Assembly: GCF_029051725.1 (NCBI RefSeq)
Contig: NZ_JAACFU010000007.1
Span: forward strand, 181,001 to 245,000
Direction: 5' to 3'
Source of the DNA: Bradyrhizobium sp. CSS354
Lineage (GTDB): Bacteria; Pseudomonadota; Alphaproteobacteria; Rhizobiales; Xanthobacteraceae
DNA length: 64,000 bases
Shown here: one piece after another, positions 26,476 to 34,544 of the stretch
Numbering within the stretch: the first letter of the stretch is position 1
How the letters are laid out: every line of letters begins with the position of its first letter
Notes under the pieces: model-generated
The model's input: only the letters and a program-made list of their open reading frames with translations
Databases searched by the model: none
What the model was told of the DNA's origin: nothing
Position numbers and translations under genes: made by a program

Positions 26476-26670
26476 ATGGACATGATGGCGATGGTCAGCA
26501 GCATGCTGGCCTCTCAGCAAGGCGCGCTGCAGTCGAATATCTCGGCGACGCTGATGAAGCAGAACGCGGATGCGGAGAAATCCACCGTCCTGACGTTGCT
26601 CGGCGCCGGACAGCCCTCGCTTGCCAATGTCGGCGCCGGCGTCGGCAGCAACCTCAACGTCACCGCCTAA
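26476..26670 (+). CDS. YjfB-like putative motility protein
   Basis: A 64-residue peptide, MDMMAMVSSMLASQQGALQS at the start, with ISATLMKQNADAEKSTVLTL and a glycine/asparagine-rich C-terminus. It resembles the small YjfB family of putative motility-associated proteins. It has no signal peptide. It stands alone, convergent with tlpA, whose stop is 10 bases away. The function is uncertain. Confidence 0.7.
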   Translation: MDMMAMVSSMLASQQGALQSNISATLMKQNADAEKSTVLTLLGAGQPSLANVGAGVGSNLNVTA

Positions 26671-26680
26671 ACATCATCGC

Positions 26681-27370
26681 TTAGAACGACGCCGCGGCTT
26701 TGCCGGTCGCAGCCCGGATCAGCTTGAGCGCATCCTCGCTCGCCCATTCCGCCGGCCCCGCGATCGTCGCGATCTCGCAGCCTTGGGGATCGACCAGCAC
26801 CGAGGTGGGCATGCCCAAAGCCCGGCCTATTGCCTTAAGATCCTGAAAAACCTTGGCTTTCTGGTCATTGAAATAGCCGAGCCTGATAAGATTGGCCTCT
26901 TTCAGGAACGTCTTGGGCTTTTCGGGGTCGCGGGTGTCGATATTGATCGCCACCACCTCGAAATTCGGGCCCGAAAGCTTGCCCTGGAGCTCGTCCAGCG
27001 CCGGCATTTCCTTGCGGCAGGGCACACACCAGGTGGCCCAGAGGTTCACCAGCAGCGTCTTGCCGCGGAAATCCGACAGCTTCTTCGGCTTGCCGTCGGC
27101 GTCCTCGAAGGCCAGGTCCGGCAGCTTCAGCGGTGCGCTCGCCATGGTCAGCGCCGCCACCTCGCCATGGGCGAGCGGGGCGATCTTCCGTGCGGTGTTC
27201 ACCGCCGCCCGGCAGGCGGGATCGCCGGATGGGGCCCGGCCCAGGCCCAGCCCGTACAGCACGGCAAAGCCGGCCAGGCCCCCGACCACCACGGTGAGGA
27301 TGACGACGGGGATACGGCGCGTGGCCGACCGTGCTGTCCGTTGGTCGAGCCTATCGTTGGGGTCGAGCAT
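26681..27370 (-). CDS. tlpA: Membrane-anchored periplasmic thioredoxin TlpA
   Basis: A 229-residue protein anchored by one N-terminal helix (RIPVVILTVVVGGLAGFAVLYG, residues 19-40) with a periplasmic thioredoxin domain. The redox motif is WCVPC (Cys115/Cys118). Two extra cysteines, Cys53 in GDPACR and one in PQGCEIA, match the additional structural disulfide described for B. japonicum TlpA. It reduces ScoI and the CuA subunit during cytochrome aa3 assembly. The divergent argH next door is the same arrangement reported in B. japonicum. The start MLDPND was chosen; a start four codons earlier is possible. Confidence 0.94.
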   Translation of the reverse strand: MLDPNDRLDQRTARSATRRIPVVILTVVVGGLAGFAVLYGLGLGRAPSGDPACRAAVNTARKIAPLAHGEVAALTMASAPLKLPDLAFEDADGKPKKLSDFRGKTLLVNLWATWCVPCRKEMPALDELQGKLSGPNFEVVAINIDTRDPEKPKTFLKEANLIRLGYFNDQKAKVFQDLKAIGRALGMPTSVLVDPQGCEIATIAGPAEWASEDALKLIRAATGKAAASF

Positions 27371-27476
27371 ATCGTTTGTCATCCGGTCGCAGATATGGCT
27401 ATCAGAGGCCTCTTAATACGGCTGGCAGCCGTCAGCAAACGTGCGGCGGCGACAGGCAAGGCGTGAGCAGGGGATC

Positions 27477-28874
27477 ATGAGCAACAAGATGTGGGGCGGC
27501 CGGTTCTCGGAACGTCCCGACGAGATCATGGAAGAGATCAACGTCTCCATCGACGTCGATCGTCACCTCTTTGCCCAGGACATTGCCGCGTCCAAGGCCC
27601 ACGCCGCGATGCTGGCCACGCAGGGCATCATCACGGCCTCTGATGCGAAAAATATCGGCAAGGGTCTAGACACGATTTTGTCAGAGATCGGCAAGGGCGG
27701 CTTCGAGTTCAAGCGCGCGCTCGAGGACATTCACATGAATGTGGAGAGCCGCCTGTCCGAGCTGATCGGCCCCGCCGCCGGCCGCCTGCACACCGCGCGC
27801 TCGCGCAACGACCAGGTCGCGACCGATTTCCGTCTGTATGTCCGCGATGTCCTCGATGAGACCGACGCCGCGCTCGCCGCGTTCCAGCAGGCGCTGGTGG
27901 AACGCGCGCTGGAGCATGCCGGAACGGTCATGCCCGGCTTCACGCACCTGCAGACCGCGCAGCCGGTGACCTTCGGCCACCATCTGCTCGCCTATGTCGA
28001 GATGGCCGCGCGCGATCGCGGCCGCTTCCAGGACGCGCGTAAGCGGCTGAACGAATCCCCGCTCGGAGCTGCAGCGCTCGCCGGCACCTCGTTCCCGATC
28101 GACCGTCACGCCACGGCGAAGGCGCTCGGTTTTGATCGTCCGATGGCGAACTCGCTCGATGCGGTCTCCGATCGCGACTTCGTGCTGGAGACGCTGTCAG
28201 CGGCCTCGATCTGCGCCGTGCACATGTCGCGCTTTGCCGAGGAGATCGTGATCTGGACCTCGCCGCTGGTCGGCATGATCCGTCTCAGCGACAAGTTCAC
28301 CACGGGATCCTCGATCATGCCGCAGAAGCGGAATCCTGACGCCGCCGAGCTGGTGCGCGCCAAGACCGGCCGCGTCATCGGCGCGCTCAATGGGCTGCTG
28401 ATCGTGATGAAGGGACTGCCGCTCGCCTATCAAAAGGACATGCAGGAAGACAAGCAGGGCGCCATGGAGGGCTTCGCCGCGCTGTCGCTCGCGATCCGCG
28501 CCATGACCGGCATGGTCCGGGATCTCGTGCCTGATGAAGCGAAGATGAAGACGGCCGCAGGCGAGGGCTACGCCACCGCGACCGATCTTGCCGACTGGCT
28601 GGTGCGGACGCTGAAGATGCCGTTCCGCGAGGCCCATCACGTCACCGGCCGCATCGTCGCGAAAGCCGCCGAGGGCGGCGTGGCGCTGCACGAGCTGCCG
28701 CTGAGGGAGATGCAGGCGATCGAAGCGAAGATCACGAAAGACGTGCTCGGCGTGCTCTCGGTCGAATCGTCGGTGAAGAGCCGGACCAGCTTCGGCGGCA
28801 CCGCGCCGAAGAACGTGGCGTCGCAGGCCAAGGCCTGGTTGAAGCGGCTGGAAAAAGAGCGAAAATTGGGCTGA
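27477..28874 (+). CDS. argH: Argininosuccinate lyase
   Basis: A 465-residue homotetrameric enzyme that splits argininosuccinate to arginine and fumarate, the last step of arginine synthesis. It begins MSNKMWGGRFSERPDEIMEE. The active-site His lies in GFTHLQTAQPVTFGHH, and the fumarase/lyase signature with its mobile serine loop is GSSIMPQKRNPDAAEL. The ATG at 27477 is standard for the family and a 12-codon extension upstream is not conserved. Divergent from tlpA; followed by lptM and lysA in the same direction. Confidence 0.97.
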   Translation: MSNKMWGGRFSERPDEIMEEINVSIDVDRHLFAQDIAASKAHAAMLATQGIITASDAKNIGKGLDTILSEIGKGGFEFKRALEDIHMNVESRLSELIGPAAGRLHTARSRNDQVATDFRLYVRDVLDETDAALAAFQQALVERALEHAGTVMPGFTHLQTAQPVTFGHHLLAYVEMAARDRGRFQDARKRLNESPLGAAALAGTSFPIDRHATAKALGFDRPMANSLDAVSDRDFVLETLSAASICAVHMSRFAEEIVIWTSPLVGMIRLSDKFTTGSSIMPQKRNPDAAELVRAKTGRVIGALNGLLIVMKGLPLAYQKDMQEDKQGAMEGFAALSLAIRAMTGMVRDLVPDEAKMKTAAGEGYATATDLADWLVRTLKMPFREAHHVTGRIVAKAAEGGVALHELPLREMQAIEAKITKDVLGVLSVESSVKSRTSFGGTAPKNVASQAKAWLKRLEKERKLG

Positions 28875-28968
28875 GGGGCAAAATTTCGCTTATGTTTCAT
28901 GGCCATCCGGGTCTCGCCAGAGCGCGCCAATCTCTGTATGGTGCGCCGCGCGTAGTGGGGATTTCGTC

Positions 28969-29259
28969 GTGACGTCAAAGTTTCGCCCGGCCAGCTCGGG
29001 GTGGGCCATCATTGTCTTGAGCCTGACGGCGCTCGCGCTTGCCGGCTGTGGCCGCAAGGGCCCGCTGGATCTGCCGCCGACCGCCTCCAGCGCGTCCACG
29101 GCCAACGTCGCGCCGCCGACCGACACCGAGACCGAAGCCCAGAGGACGCCGAGCGTGTTCAATCCCACCTATGGCGCCGACGCCGCACCGGCGGCGACCA
29201 AGGGCAGGAAGAAACCGTTTATCCTCGACCCGCTCCTGGACGAAAGACCCAGCCGATAG
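28969..29259 (+). CDS. lptM: LptM-like small lipoprotein (YifL family)
   Basis: A 96-residue lipoprotein. The signal peptide ends in a lipobox LAGC with Cys27, followed by GRKGPLDLPP, the invariant segment of the YifL/LptM family. LptM helps oxidative maturation of the LptD part of the lipopolysaccharide translocon. As in E. coli, it lies immediately before a diaminopimelate-pathway gene, here lysA, 23 bases away. The start is GTG at 28969. The C-terminal half is variable and proline-rich, as usual. Confidence 0.88.
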   Translation: MTSKFRPASSGWAIIVLSLTALALAGCGRKGPLDLPPTASSASTANVAPPTDTETEAQRTPSVFNPTYGADAAPAATKGRKKPFILDPLLDERPSR

Positions 29260-29282
29260 GCTGGGGCAACTGAGCCAACGCC

Positions 29283-30548
29283 ATGAACCATTTTGACTAT
29301 CGCAACGGCGTGCTGCACGCCGAGGCGGTGAACCTGTCCGAGCTGGCCGCAGCCGTCGGCACGCCGTTCTATTGCTATTCGACCGCAACGCTCGAGCGGC
29401 ACTATCGCGTTTTCGCCGACGCTTTCGCCGGCGAGAAGGTGCTGGTCTGCTACGCCATGAAGGCGAACTCCAATCAGTCGGTGCTGCGCACGCTGGCCAA
29501 GCTTGGGGCCGGCGCGGACGTGGTCTCCGGCGGCGAATTGAAGCGCGCGCTGGCTGCCGGCATCCCGGCAAGCAAGATCCTGTTCTCCGGCGTAGGCAAG
29601 ACGGAAGACGAGCTGCGCGCTGCGCTGGCTGCCGACATCCTCTGCCTCAACGTCGAATCTGAGCCCGAGCTCGATCTGCTGTCGCGCGTTGCGACCGAGA
29701 CGGGCACGACCGCGCGGATCTCGATCCGGGTCAATCCAGACGTCGATGCCGGCACGCACGCAAAGATCTCGACCGGCAAGTCCGAGAACAAGTTCGGCAT
29801 TCCGATCGCGCATGCTCGTGAGGTCTATGCCCGCGCCGCAAAGCTGCCGGGCATCGAGGTCACAGGCACCGACGTGCATATCGGCAGCCAGATCACCGAC
29901 CTCTCCAAGATGGAGATCGCGTTCCGCATCCTCTCCGAATTCGTGCAGACGCTGCGCGCCGACGGCCACAACATCTCGCATGTCGATTTCGGCGGCGGTC
30001 TCGGCATTCCCTATTACATGGACCGCGAGGCGCCACCGGCGCCCGACGCCTATGCCGCCATGGTCAAGCGCGTCAGCCACAATCTCGGCTGCACGCTGAT
30101 GTTCGAGCCGGGCCGCATGATCGTCGGCAATGCCGGCATCCTGGTCGCCAAGGTGATCTACGTGAAGCACGGTGACGGCAAGAATTTCGTCATCATCGAC
30201 GCCGCCATGAACGATCTGATCCGTCCGACGCTGTACGAAGCCCATCACGACATTCTGCCGGTGACGCAGCCTGCGAAGGGTGCGGCCACGATCGCGGCCG
30301 ACGTCGTCGGCCCGGTCTGCGAGACCGGCGACTACCTCGCGCTGGATCGCACGCTACCGACGCCAAAGCCCGGCGACCTCATCGCCATCATGACCGCCGG
30401 CGCCTATGGCGCAGTGCAGGCCGGCACCTACAATACGAGGCCGCTGGTGCCCGAAGTGCTGGTGAAGGGCGCCCAGTACGCGGTCGTGCGTCCGCGCATC
30501 GAGGTCGAGCAACTGATCGCGATGGATACGCCGGCGCCCTGGTTGTAA
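29283..30548 (+). CDS. lysA: Diaminopimelate decarboxylase
   Basis: A 421-residue PLP enzyme that decarboxylates meso-diaminopimelate to lysine. The PLP lysine is in CYAMKANSNQSVLRTL. HVDFGGGLGIPY, EPGRMIVGNAG and the late GPVCETGDYLALDR (active-site Cys) are family motifs. AGAYGAVQAGTYNTRP is the C-terminal signature. It is co-directional with argH and lptM and probably shares their transcript. Confidence 0.97.
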   Translation: MNHFDYRNGVLHAEAVNLSELAAAVGTPFYCYSTATLERHYRVFADAFAGEKVLVCYAMKANSNQSVLRTLAKLGAGADVVSGGELKRALAAGIPASKILFSGVGKTEDELRAALAADILCLNVESEPELDLLSRVATETGTTARISIRVNPDVDAGTHAKISTGKSENKFGIPIAHAREVYARAAKLPGIEVTGTDVHIGSQITDLSKMEIAFRILSEFVQTLRADGHNISHVDFGGGLGIPYYMDREAPPAPDAYAAMVKRVSHNLGCTLMFEPGRMIVGNAGILVAKVIYVKHGDGKNFVIIDAAMNDLIRPTLYEAHHDILPVTQPAKGAATIAADVVGPVCETGDYLALDRTLPTPKPGDLIAIMTAGAYGAVQAGTYNTRPLVPEVLVKGAQYAVVRPRIEVEQLIAMDTPAPWL

Positions 30549-30569
30549 TTGTGTGATCGTCCACGATGA

Positions 30570-30587
30570 GCGCAGCTACCGCTGCGC
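30570..30587 (+). terminator. Hairpin between lysA and the convergent SRPBCC gene
   Basis: GCGCAGC and GCTGCGC form a 7-bp stem around TACC, 22 bases after the lysA stop. No clear T-run follows, so its terminator role is doubtful. Confidence 0.3.
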
Positions 30588-30605
30588 CCATCGCTGCATT
30601 GATTC

Positions 30606-31124
30606 CTATTTCTTGAACCGGTCCCTGATCGCGGCGAGGCCGGAATCATAGACGCCGCCGAGGGCATCGATCGCGTCCTTCTCCCGCCCCGGGTCGGGCG
30701 TGTAGATGCCGGTCCATGTCACCACCGACGCGCCTTCACCCTTTGCCGTGACCTTGATGGTCGACTTGTACTGGCTCACCGGCAGTGGGCTCGACAGGAA
30801 CGCGTAGGAATAGCTGTAGTCTTTGTCGTTCCGCGCAGTCTGCGTCTCCACGAACGAGGCCTTGCCGTCCCTGGTGACGAGCGTCCGGGTTGGCGGCGAC
30901 TTGCCGTCCGTAATGCACTGCCCTACCGGCGGCAGCCAATCCTTGATCGCGCAGAACGGCCCGATGACGGACCACACCTCGGCCGCAGCACCGCTGACCT
31001 CGATGTTCCTCGTCAGATTGGCTGCGGACGCCGGCATGACGCCGACGCCCAGGCCGAGGGTGCAAATCGCGGCGCTGCGAACCGAAACGAGCAATCTGGA
31101 AGCCGCTGAATCGTATTTCTTCAT
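30606..31124 (-). CDS. Exported SRPBCC (polyketide cyclase/START-like) protein
   Basis: A 172-residue protein with a signal peptide (SAAICTLGLGVGVMPASAA) and a SRPBCC ligand-binding fold: NLTRNIEVSGAAAEVWSVIG opens the domain and ITDGKSPPTRTLVTRDGKAS follows. This family binds hydrophobic ligands; a periplasmic location is less usual. ATG at 31124 has AGGAGA upstream; a 24-codon upstream extension lacks a signal-peptide logic. It is divergent from an HxlR-type regulator, which probably controls it. Confidence 0.8.
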   Translation of the reverse strand: MKKYDSAASRLLVSVRSAAICTLGLGVGVMPASAANLTRNIEVSGAAAEVWSVIGPFCAIKDWLPPVGQCITDGKSPPTRTLVTRDGKASFVETQTARNDKDYSYSYAFLSSPLPVSQYKSTIKVTAKGEGASVVTWTGIYTPDPGREKDAIDALGGVYDSGLAAIRDRFKK

Positions 31125-31306
31125 GGTAATCTCCTGTGTCCGGCGGGCCGTGATTGCGGCGGCCGGCTTGCGAATGCCGGTCGAATAGACGCTCACCGCG
31201 GCCCGCGGCCAGTTCAGAGAATGAATCGCTGCTGATACAGAAACTGAACTAGGAAGCCGCGCGCATCGGCCCTAAGGTTCCGCTCTCGCTTGTCAGGGAG
31301 GCCCGC

Positions 31307-32005
31307 ATGACCATCGGCAGCTACAGGCAGTTCTGTCCGGTCGCGATGGCGGCCGAGATATTATGCACGCGCTGGACCGTCGTGCTCCTTCGCGAACTCA
31401 TTGCCGGTTCGACGCGCTTCAACGAGCTGCGCCGCGGCGTTCCGCGGATGTCGCCTGCCTTGCTCTCTCAACGTCTCAAGGAGCTCGAAGCCGCCGGCAT
31501 CGTTACGCGCCGGGCATCGGCTTCCGAGCGCGGTATCACCGAATATCTGCTGACCACAGCCGGACGCGAACTCGGCCCAATCGTGGAGGCCTTCGGCATC
31601 TGGGGCCAGCGCCGCATCGAGTCGGATCTGTCGCTTCAGCATCTCGATGTCCAGCTGTTGATGTGGGACATGCGGCGGAATTTGAACACGACGCCGATGC
31701 CGACCCGCCGCAGCGTGCTGCAGTTCGCGTATCCGGAATTGCCTTCGACGCAGCGATTGTGGTGGCTGATCGTCGATCCTGACGACTGTGTCGACCTCTG
31801 CTCGATTGATCCCGGTTTCGACGTTGACCTTTACGTGTCGGTTGATCTGCGCACCATGACGGCGATCTGGATGGGACTCGATACCGTGCGCGCGGCCGTC
31901 GCAAGCCGGCGCATGCTGCTCACCGGCGACCGGCAGCTTGCCGCGGCCATGCAAAGCTGGCTGGGCCTCAGCCCGTTCGCCAAGGAACGCAAGCTGGCGA
32001 GCTGA
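31307..32005 (+). CDS. HxlR-type winged-helix transcriptional regulator with C-terminal ligand domain
   Basis: A 232-residue regulator. Residues 1-100 form a HxlR winged helix: FCPVAMAAEILCTRWTVVLL, FNELRRGVPRMSPALLSQRL and ITEYLLTTAGREL. Cys9 in QFCPV is the conserved redox-type cysteine of the family. A further 110 residues follow, resembling an SCP2-like sterol-binding domain found in a subset of HxlR proteins. It is divergent from the exported SRPBCC gene across 182 bases, the likely target. Confidence 0.87.
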   Translation: MTIGSYRQFCPVAMAAEILCTRWTVVLLRELIAGSTRFNELRRGVPRMSPALLSQRLKELEAAGIVTRRASASERGITEYLLTTAGRELGPIVEAFGIWGQRRIESDLSLQHLDVQLLMWDMRRNLNTTPMPTRRSVLQFAYPELPSTQRLWWLIVDPDDCVDLCSIDPGFDVDLYVSVDLRTMTAIWMGLDTVRAAVASRRMLLTGDRQLAAAMQSWLGLSPFAKERKLAS

Positions 32006-32139
32006 TCCAGGGCGGCGCATTCAGTATTTGTATCGCCCCGCTACAGTTCCCGTACTGGCGAGCCCGCGCCGTGTTCTGGCACCCAAGTGATGCCCGCGTT
32101 GTATCAACGCGGAGCTGAACTCGAGCCAGGAGACACGAC

Positions 32140-32466
32140 ATGACAGCGTATCTGATCGCGGACATCAAAGTGACTGACGGAAAGTGGGTGCCGGACTACG
32201 CAGCGTCCGTCCACGAGCTGGTGCATAAGCACGGCGGCAAGTACCTCTCGCGCAGCGGCAATGTGAAGACGCTGGAAGGTGCGCCTTTAGATACGTCGCT
32301 GATCGCGATCATGTCGTTTCCCACGGCGAAAGCGGCGGAGTCCTTCGTCACTGATCCCGCCTACGGCCGCTTCGCGGCAGCGCGCAGGGGCGGCAGCGAA
32401 AGCCGCTTCCAGTTGATCGACGATACGGACTTGGCCGGCACGATCCCCTATCTCGCCAAGGCTTGA
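32140..32466 (+). CDS. DUF1330 family protein
   Basis: A 108-residue cytoplasmic protein with the ferredoxin-like alpha/beta dimer fold of DUF1330. It begins MTAYLIADIKVTDGKWVPDY, with GGKYLSRSGNVKTLEG and FPTAKAAESFVTDPAYG as typical segments. The role is unknown; related folds include stress-responsive barrel proteins and monooxygenases. It is a single gene, well preceded by AGGAGA. Confidence 0.85.
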   Translation: MTAYLIADIKVTDGKWVPDYAASVHELVHKHGGKYLSRSGNVKTLEGAPLDTSLIAIMSFPTAKAAESFVTDPAYGRFAAARRGGSESRFQLIDDTDLAGTIPYLAKA

Positions 32467-32530
32467 ACTGCGTCTTCGTCAAAAACTCGGCCGCAGGCGC
32501 AGTCGTGCCCGGCCAACACAGGAGATTGGA

Positions 32531-32806
32531 ATGAATGATTCACTCGCCGGCGCCGGCCTGCCTCGTATGTTTTTCGCAGCTTGCAGCGTGGCCTTCCTGA
32601 TCGGATTGTCCGGCGCCGCGTCGGCCCGGGTCACGCGGTGCGACATTACGTGGGTCAGCTGCAACAACACCTCTGCGAAATGCTCGAGCGAGAGACGGTG
32701 CATGCGCAGGTGCGACGAGAAATATATCAAATGCAGTGGGGGCTCGGCCTCCCTGCAACTCGAGCAGCCGATCGACCTTCTGGAATTTGGCAGACGCCGC
32801 TCGTAA
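32531..32806 (+). CDS. Small secreted cysteine-rich protein of unknown function
   Basis: A 91-residue protein with a signal peptide (FFAACSVAFLIGLSGAASA) and a short mature part holding six cysteines in about 32 residues (RCDITWVSCNNTSAKC then RRCMRRCDEKYIKC), rich in arginine. Such spacing suggests three disulfides and a small stable fold. I do not recognise the family. An internal ATG at residue 13 is an alternative start. No neighbour suggests a role. GGAGA precedes the first ATG. Confidence 0.65.
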   Translation: MNDSLAGAGLPRMFFAACSVAFLIGLSGAASARVTRCDITWVSCNNTSAKCSSERRCMRRCDEKYIKCSGGSASLQLEQPIDLLEFGRRRS

Positions 32807-32867
32807 CAGATCGATCCAAGGAGGACAGCGCAGCGCCCGTCGTCGGCGCTGCGTTCTCGTGTTGGTG

Positions 32868-33764
32868 CTAGCTGGGCGGCCTGCCGCCAACCACAACACC
32901 CGCCTTCTTCTCGATCGGCTTGATCGCCGCGGTGAAATCGGATTCGGCGCCTTCCGCGCTGATGACCGTCTCCCACAACCGGCCGACCGCATCCGCGACC
33001 TCCATCGACAGGCCGAGCTGCTTCATCTCCTCCAGCGCCAGCCGCACGTCCTTCACCATCAGTCCCGTGGCGAAGCCGAAGTCGAAGCTGCGCGGCAGCA
33101 CCGAGCGCGGAAACTTGTCGCGGCTCGCGGTGTTCATGCCGGAGCCGGCATTGATGACGTCGATCATCACGACGGGATCGAGCCCCGCCTTGACGCCCAT
33201 CACCACCGCTTCCGAGGTCGCAACGATGGCCGTGGCCGACAAGAAATTGTTGGCGAGCTTCATAGTCTGCGCCGCGCCGGGCTTCTCGCCGATGAAGAAC
33301 ACTTTTCCGATGATGTCGAGCGCGGGCTTGAGCAGCTCGAACTCGGTCTTCGGCCCCGAGACCATCACCGCCAGCGTGCCCTTCTCCGCGCCGCCGACGC
33401 CGCCGGAGACTGGGCAGTCGACCTGCACGATGTCATGCTTGGCGAGCAGGCCGTGAATCTTCACCGCCATCGCCGAACCGACGGTGGAGAGATCGATGAA
33501 GCGTTTTACGCGGCTCCCCTCGATCACACCGTTCGGCCCCGTCGCAACCGCGAGCGAAGCCTGCAGCGAGGGCAGGCTCGCCATGACCGTCTCGACCTGG
33601 TCGGCGACGTCCTTCGGCGAAGTCGCCGCACTGGCGCCGCGCGCCACCAGCTTGTCGACGACCTCCTGGCGCGTGTCGAACACGACGAGCCGGTTGCCGG
33701 CCTCGATCAGCCGCCGCGCCATCGGGAAACCCATGTTTCCGAGGCCGATGAATCCGATGTCCAT
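32868..33764 (-). CDS. NAD(P)-dependent beta-hydroxyacid dehydrogenase (HIBADH family)
   Basis: A 298-residue enzyme of the 3-hydroxyisobutyrate dehydrogenase / tartronate semialdehyde reductase family. The nucleotide motif is MDIGFIGLGNMGFPMARRL, the substrate loop is DCPVSGGVGGAEKGTL and the catalytic Lys is in GAAQTMKLANNFL. The exact substrate (3-hydroxyisobutyrate, tartronate semialdehyde or another) is not decided by sequence. I chose the ATG at 33764; the frame stays open 46 codons upstream through an intergenic palindrome. Confidence 0.88.
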   Translation of the reverse strand: MDIGFIGLGNMGFPMARRLIEAGNRLVVFDTRQEVVDKLVARGASAATSPKDVADQVETVMASLPSLQASLAVATGPNGVIEGSRVKRFIDLSTVGSAMAVKIHGLLAKHDIVQVDCPVSGGVGGAEKGTLAVMVSGPKTEFELLKPALDIIGKVFFIGEKPGAAQTMKLANNFLSATAIVATSEAVVMGVKAGLDPVVMIDVINAGSGMNTASRDKFPRSVLPRSFDFGFATGLMVKDVRLALEEMKQLGLSMEVADAVGRLWETVISAEGAESDFTAAIKPIEKKAGVVVGGRPPS

Positions 33765-33821
33765 GGTGCTTCCTTGTGTTGAATATTCGTTGTTGTTGAT
33801 CGGCGCGCTTCCATCCTCGGT

Positions 33822-33943
33822 GTCGTCCTGGCGAAAGCCGGGACCCACTACCCCAGGGAGAGGTTGTGGCGCGAAGTGGCAACTCCGAGTGCCCGTAACC
33901 ACACCTGCCGGTGGCTATGGGTCCTGGCTTTCGCCAGGACGAC
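33822..33943. repeat. Intergenic palindromic repeat, family B
   Basis: GTCGTCCTGGCGAAAGCC begins the left arm and its reverse complement GGCTTTCGCCAGGACGAC ends the right arm, with GGACCCA/TGGGTCC continuing the pairing. About 70 bases lie between the arms. It sits between two genes on the minus strand (33765-33983). Read out in frames it gives the false peptide GPGFRQDD. Confidence 0.8.
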
Positions 33944-33983
33944 ATGGGGACGTCGCGGCCCCGTCCCTCACACCGGCCCCCCC

Positions 33984-34367
33984 TCACGCCTTGCCGTCGA
34001 TCTCCGCGAACACCTCGCGCGCGATCCGAAAGCTGTCGACCGCAGCCGGCATGCCGCCATAGATTGCGACCTGCATCAGGATCTCACGGATCTCGTCGCG
34101 GCTGACGCCGTTGGTGAGTGCGCCCTTCAGATGCGCGCGGAATTCGTGCTGACGATTGAGGATCGCGATCATCGCGATGTTGAGCATGCTGCGGGTTTTG
34201 CGCGGCAGCTCCTCGCGGCCCCACACCGTGCCCCAGCAATATTCGTTGAGCATCTCCTGGAACGGACGGTTGAAGTCGTCGACGGTCTTCAGGGCGTTGT
34301 TGACATAGGCCTCGCCCAGCACCGCTTTGCGGACTTCCAGGCCCTTGTCGTGCATCTTCTTGTCCAT
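33984..34367 (-). CDS. Carboxymuconolactone decarboxylase family protein
   Basis: A 127-residue member of the CMD/AhpD-like family: NEYCWGTVWGREELPRKTRS, LNIAMIAILNRQHEFRAHLK and EIREILMQVAIYGGMPAAVD. The segment around ALTNGVSRDEI is the usual PcaC form. If it is PcaC, it decarboxylates gamma-carboxymuconolactone in the protocatechuate pathway, but no other pca gene lies nearby, so the assignment stays at family level. The ATG at 34367 was chosen. Confidence 0.85.
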   Translation of the reverse strand: MDKKMHDKGLEVRKAVLGEAYVNNALKTVDDFNRPFQEMLNEYCWGTVWGREELPRKTRSMLNIAMIAILNRQHEFRAHLKGALTNGVSRDEIREILMQVAIYGGMPAAVDSFRIAREVFAEIDGKA

Positions 34368-34544
34368 GGCGTTTCCTTTGCTTCTCTTGCGTTTTTCTTG
34401 GCTGGCGGCGCGGAAATTACGGGGTTGCGGCGTGCCAGTCACGTCCTCGTGTTATGCGGGAAAAGGGGTGTCTCCCGTACAGGAACGGATGCCTCAGTGC
34501 TGCCGTTGTGGTACGCTCCTCTACCGGGCAACCTGGAGAGTTGA

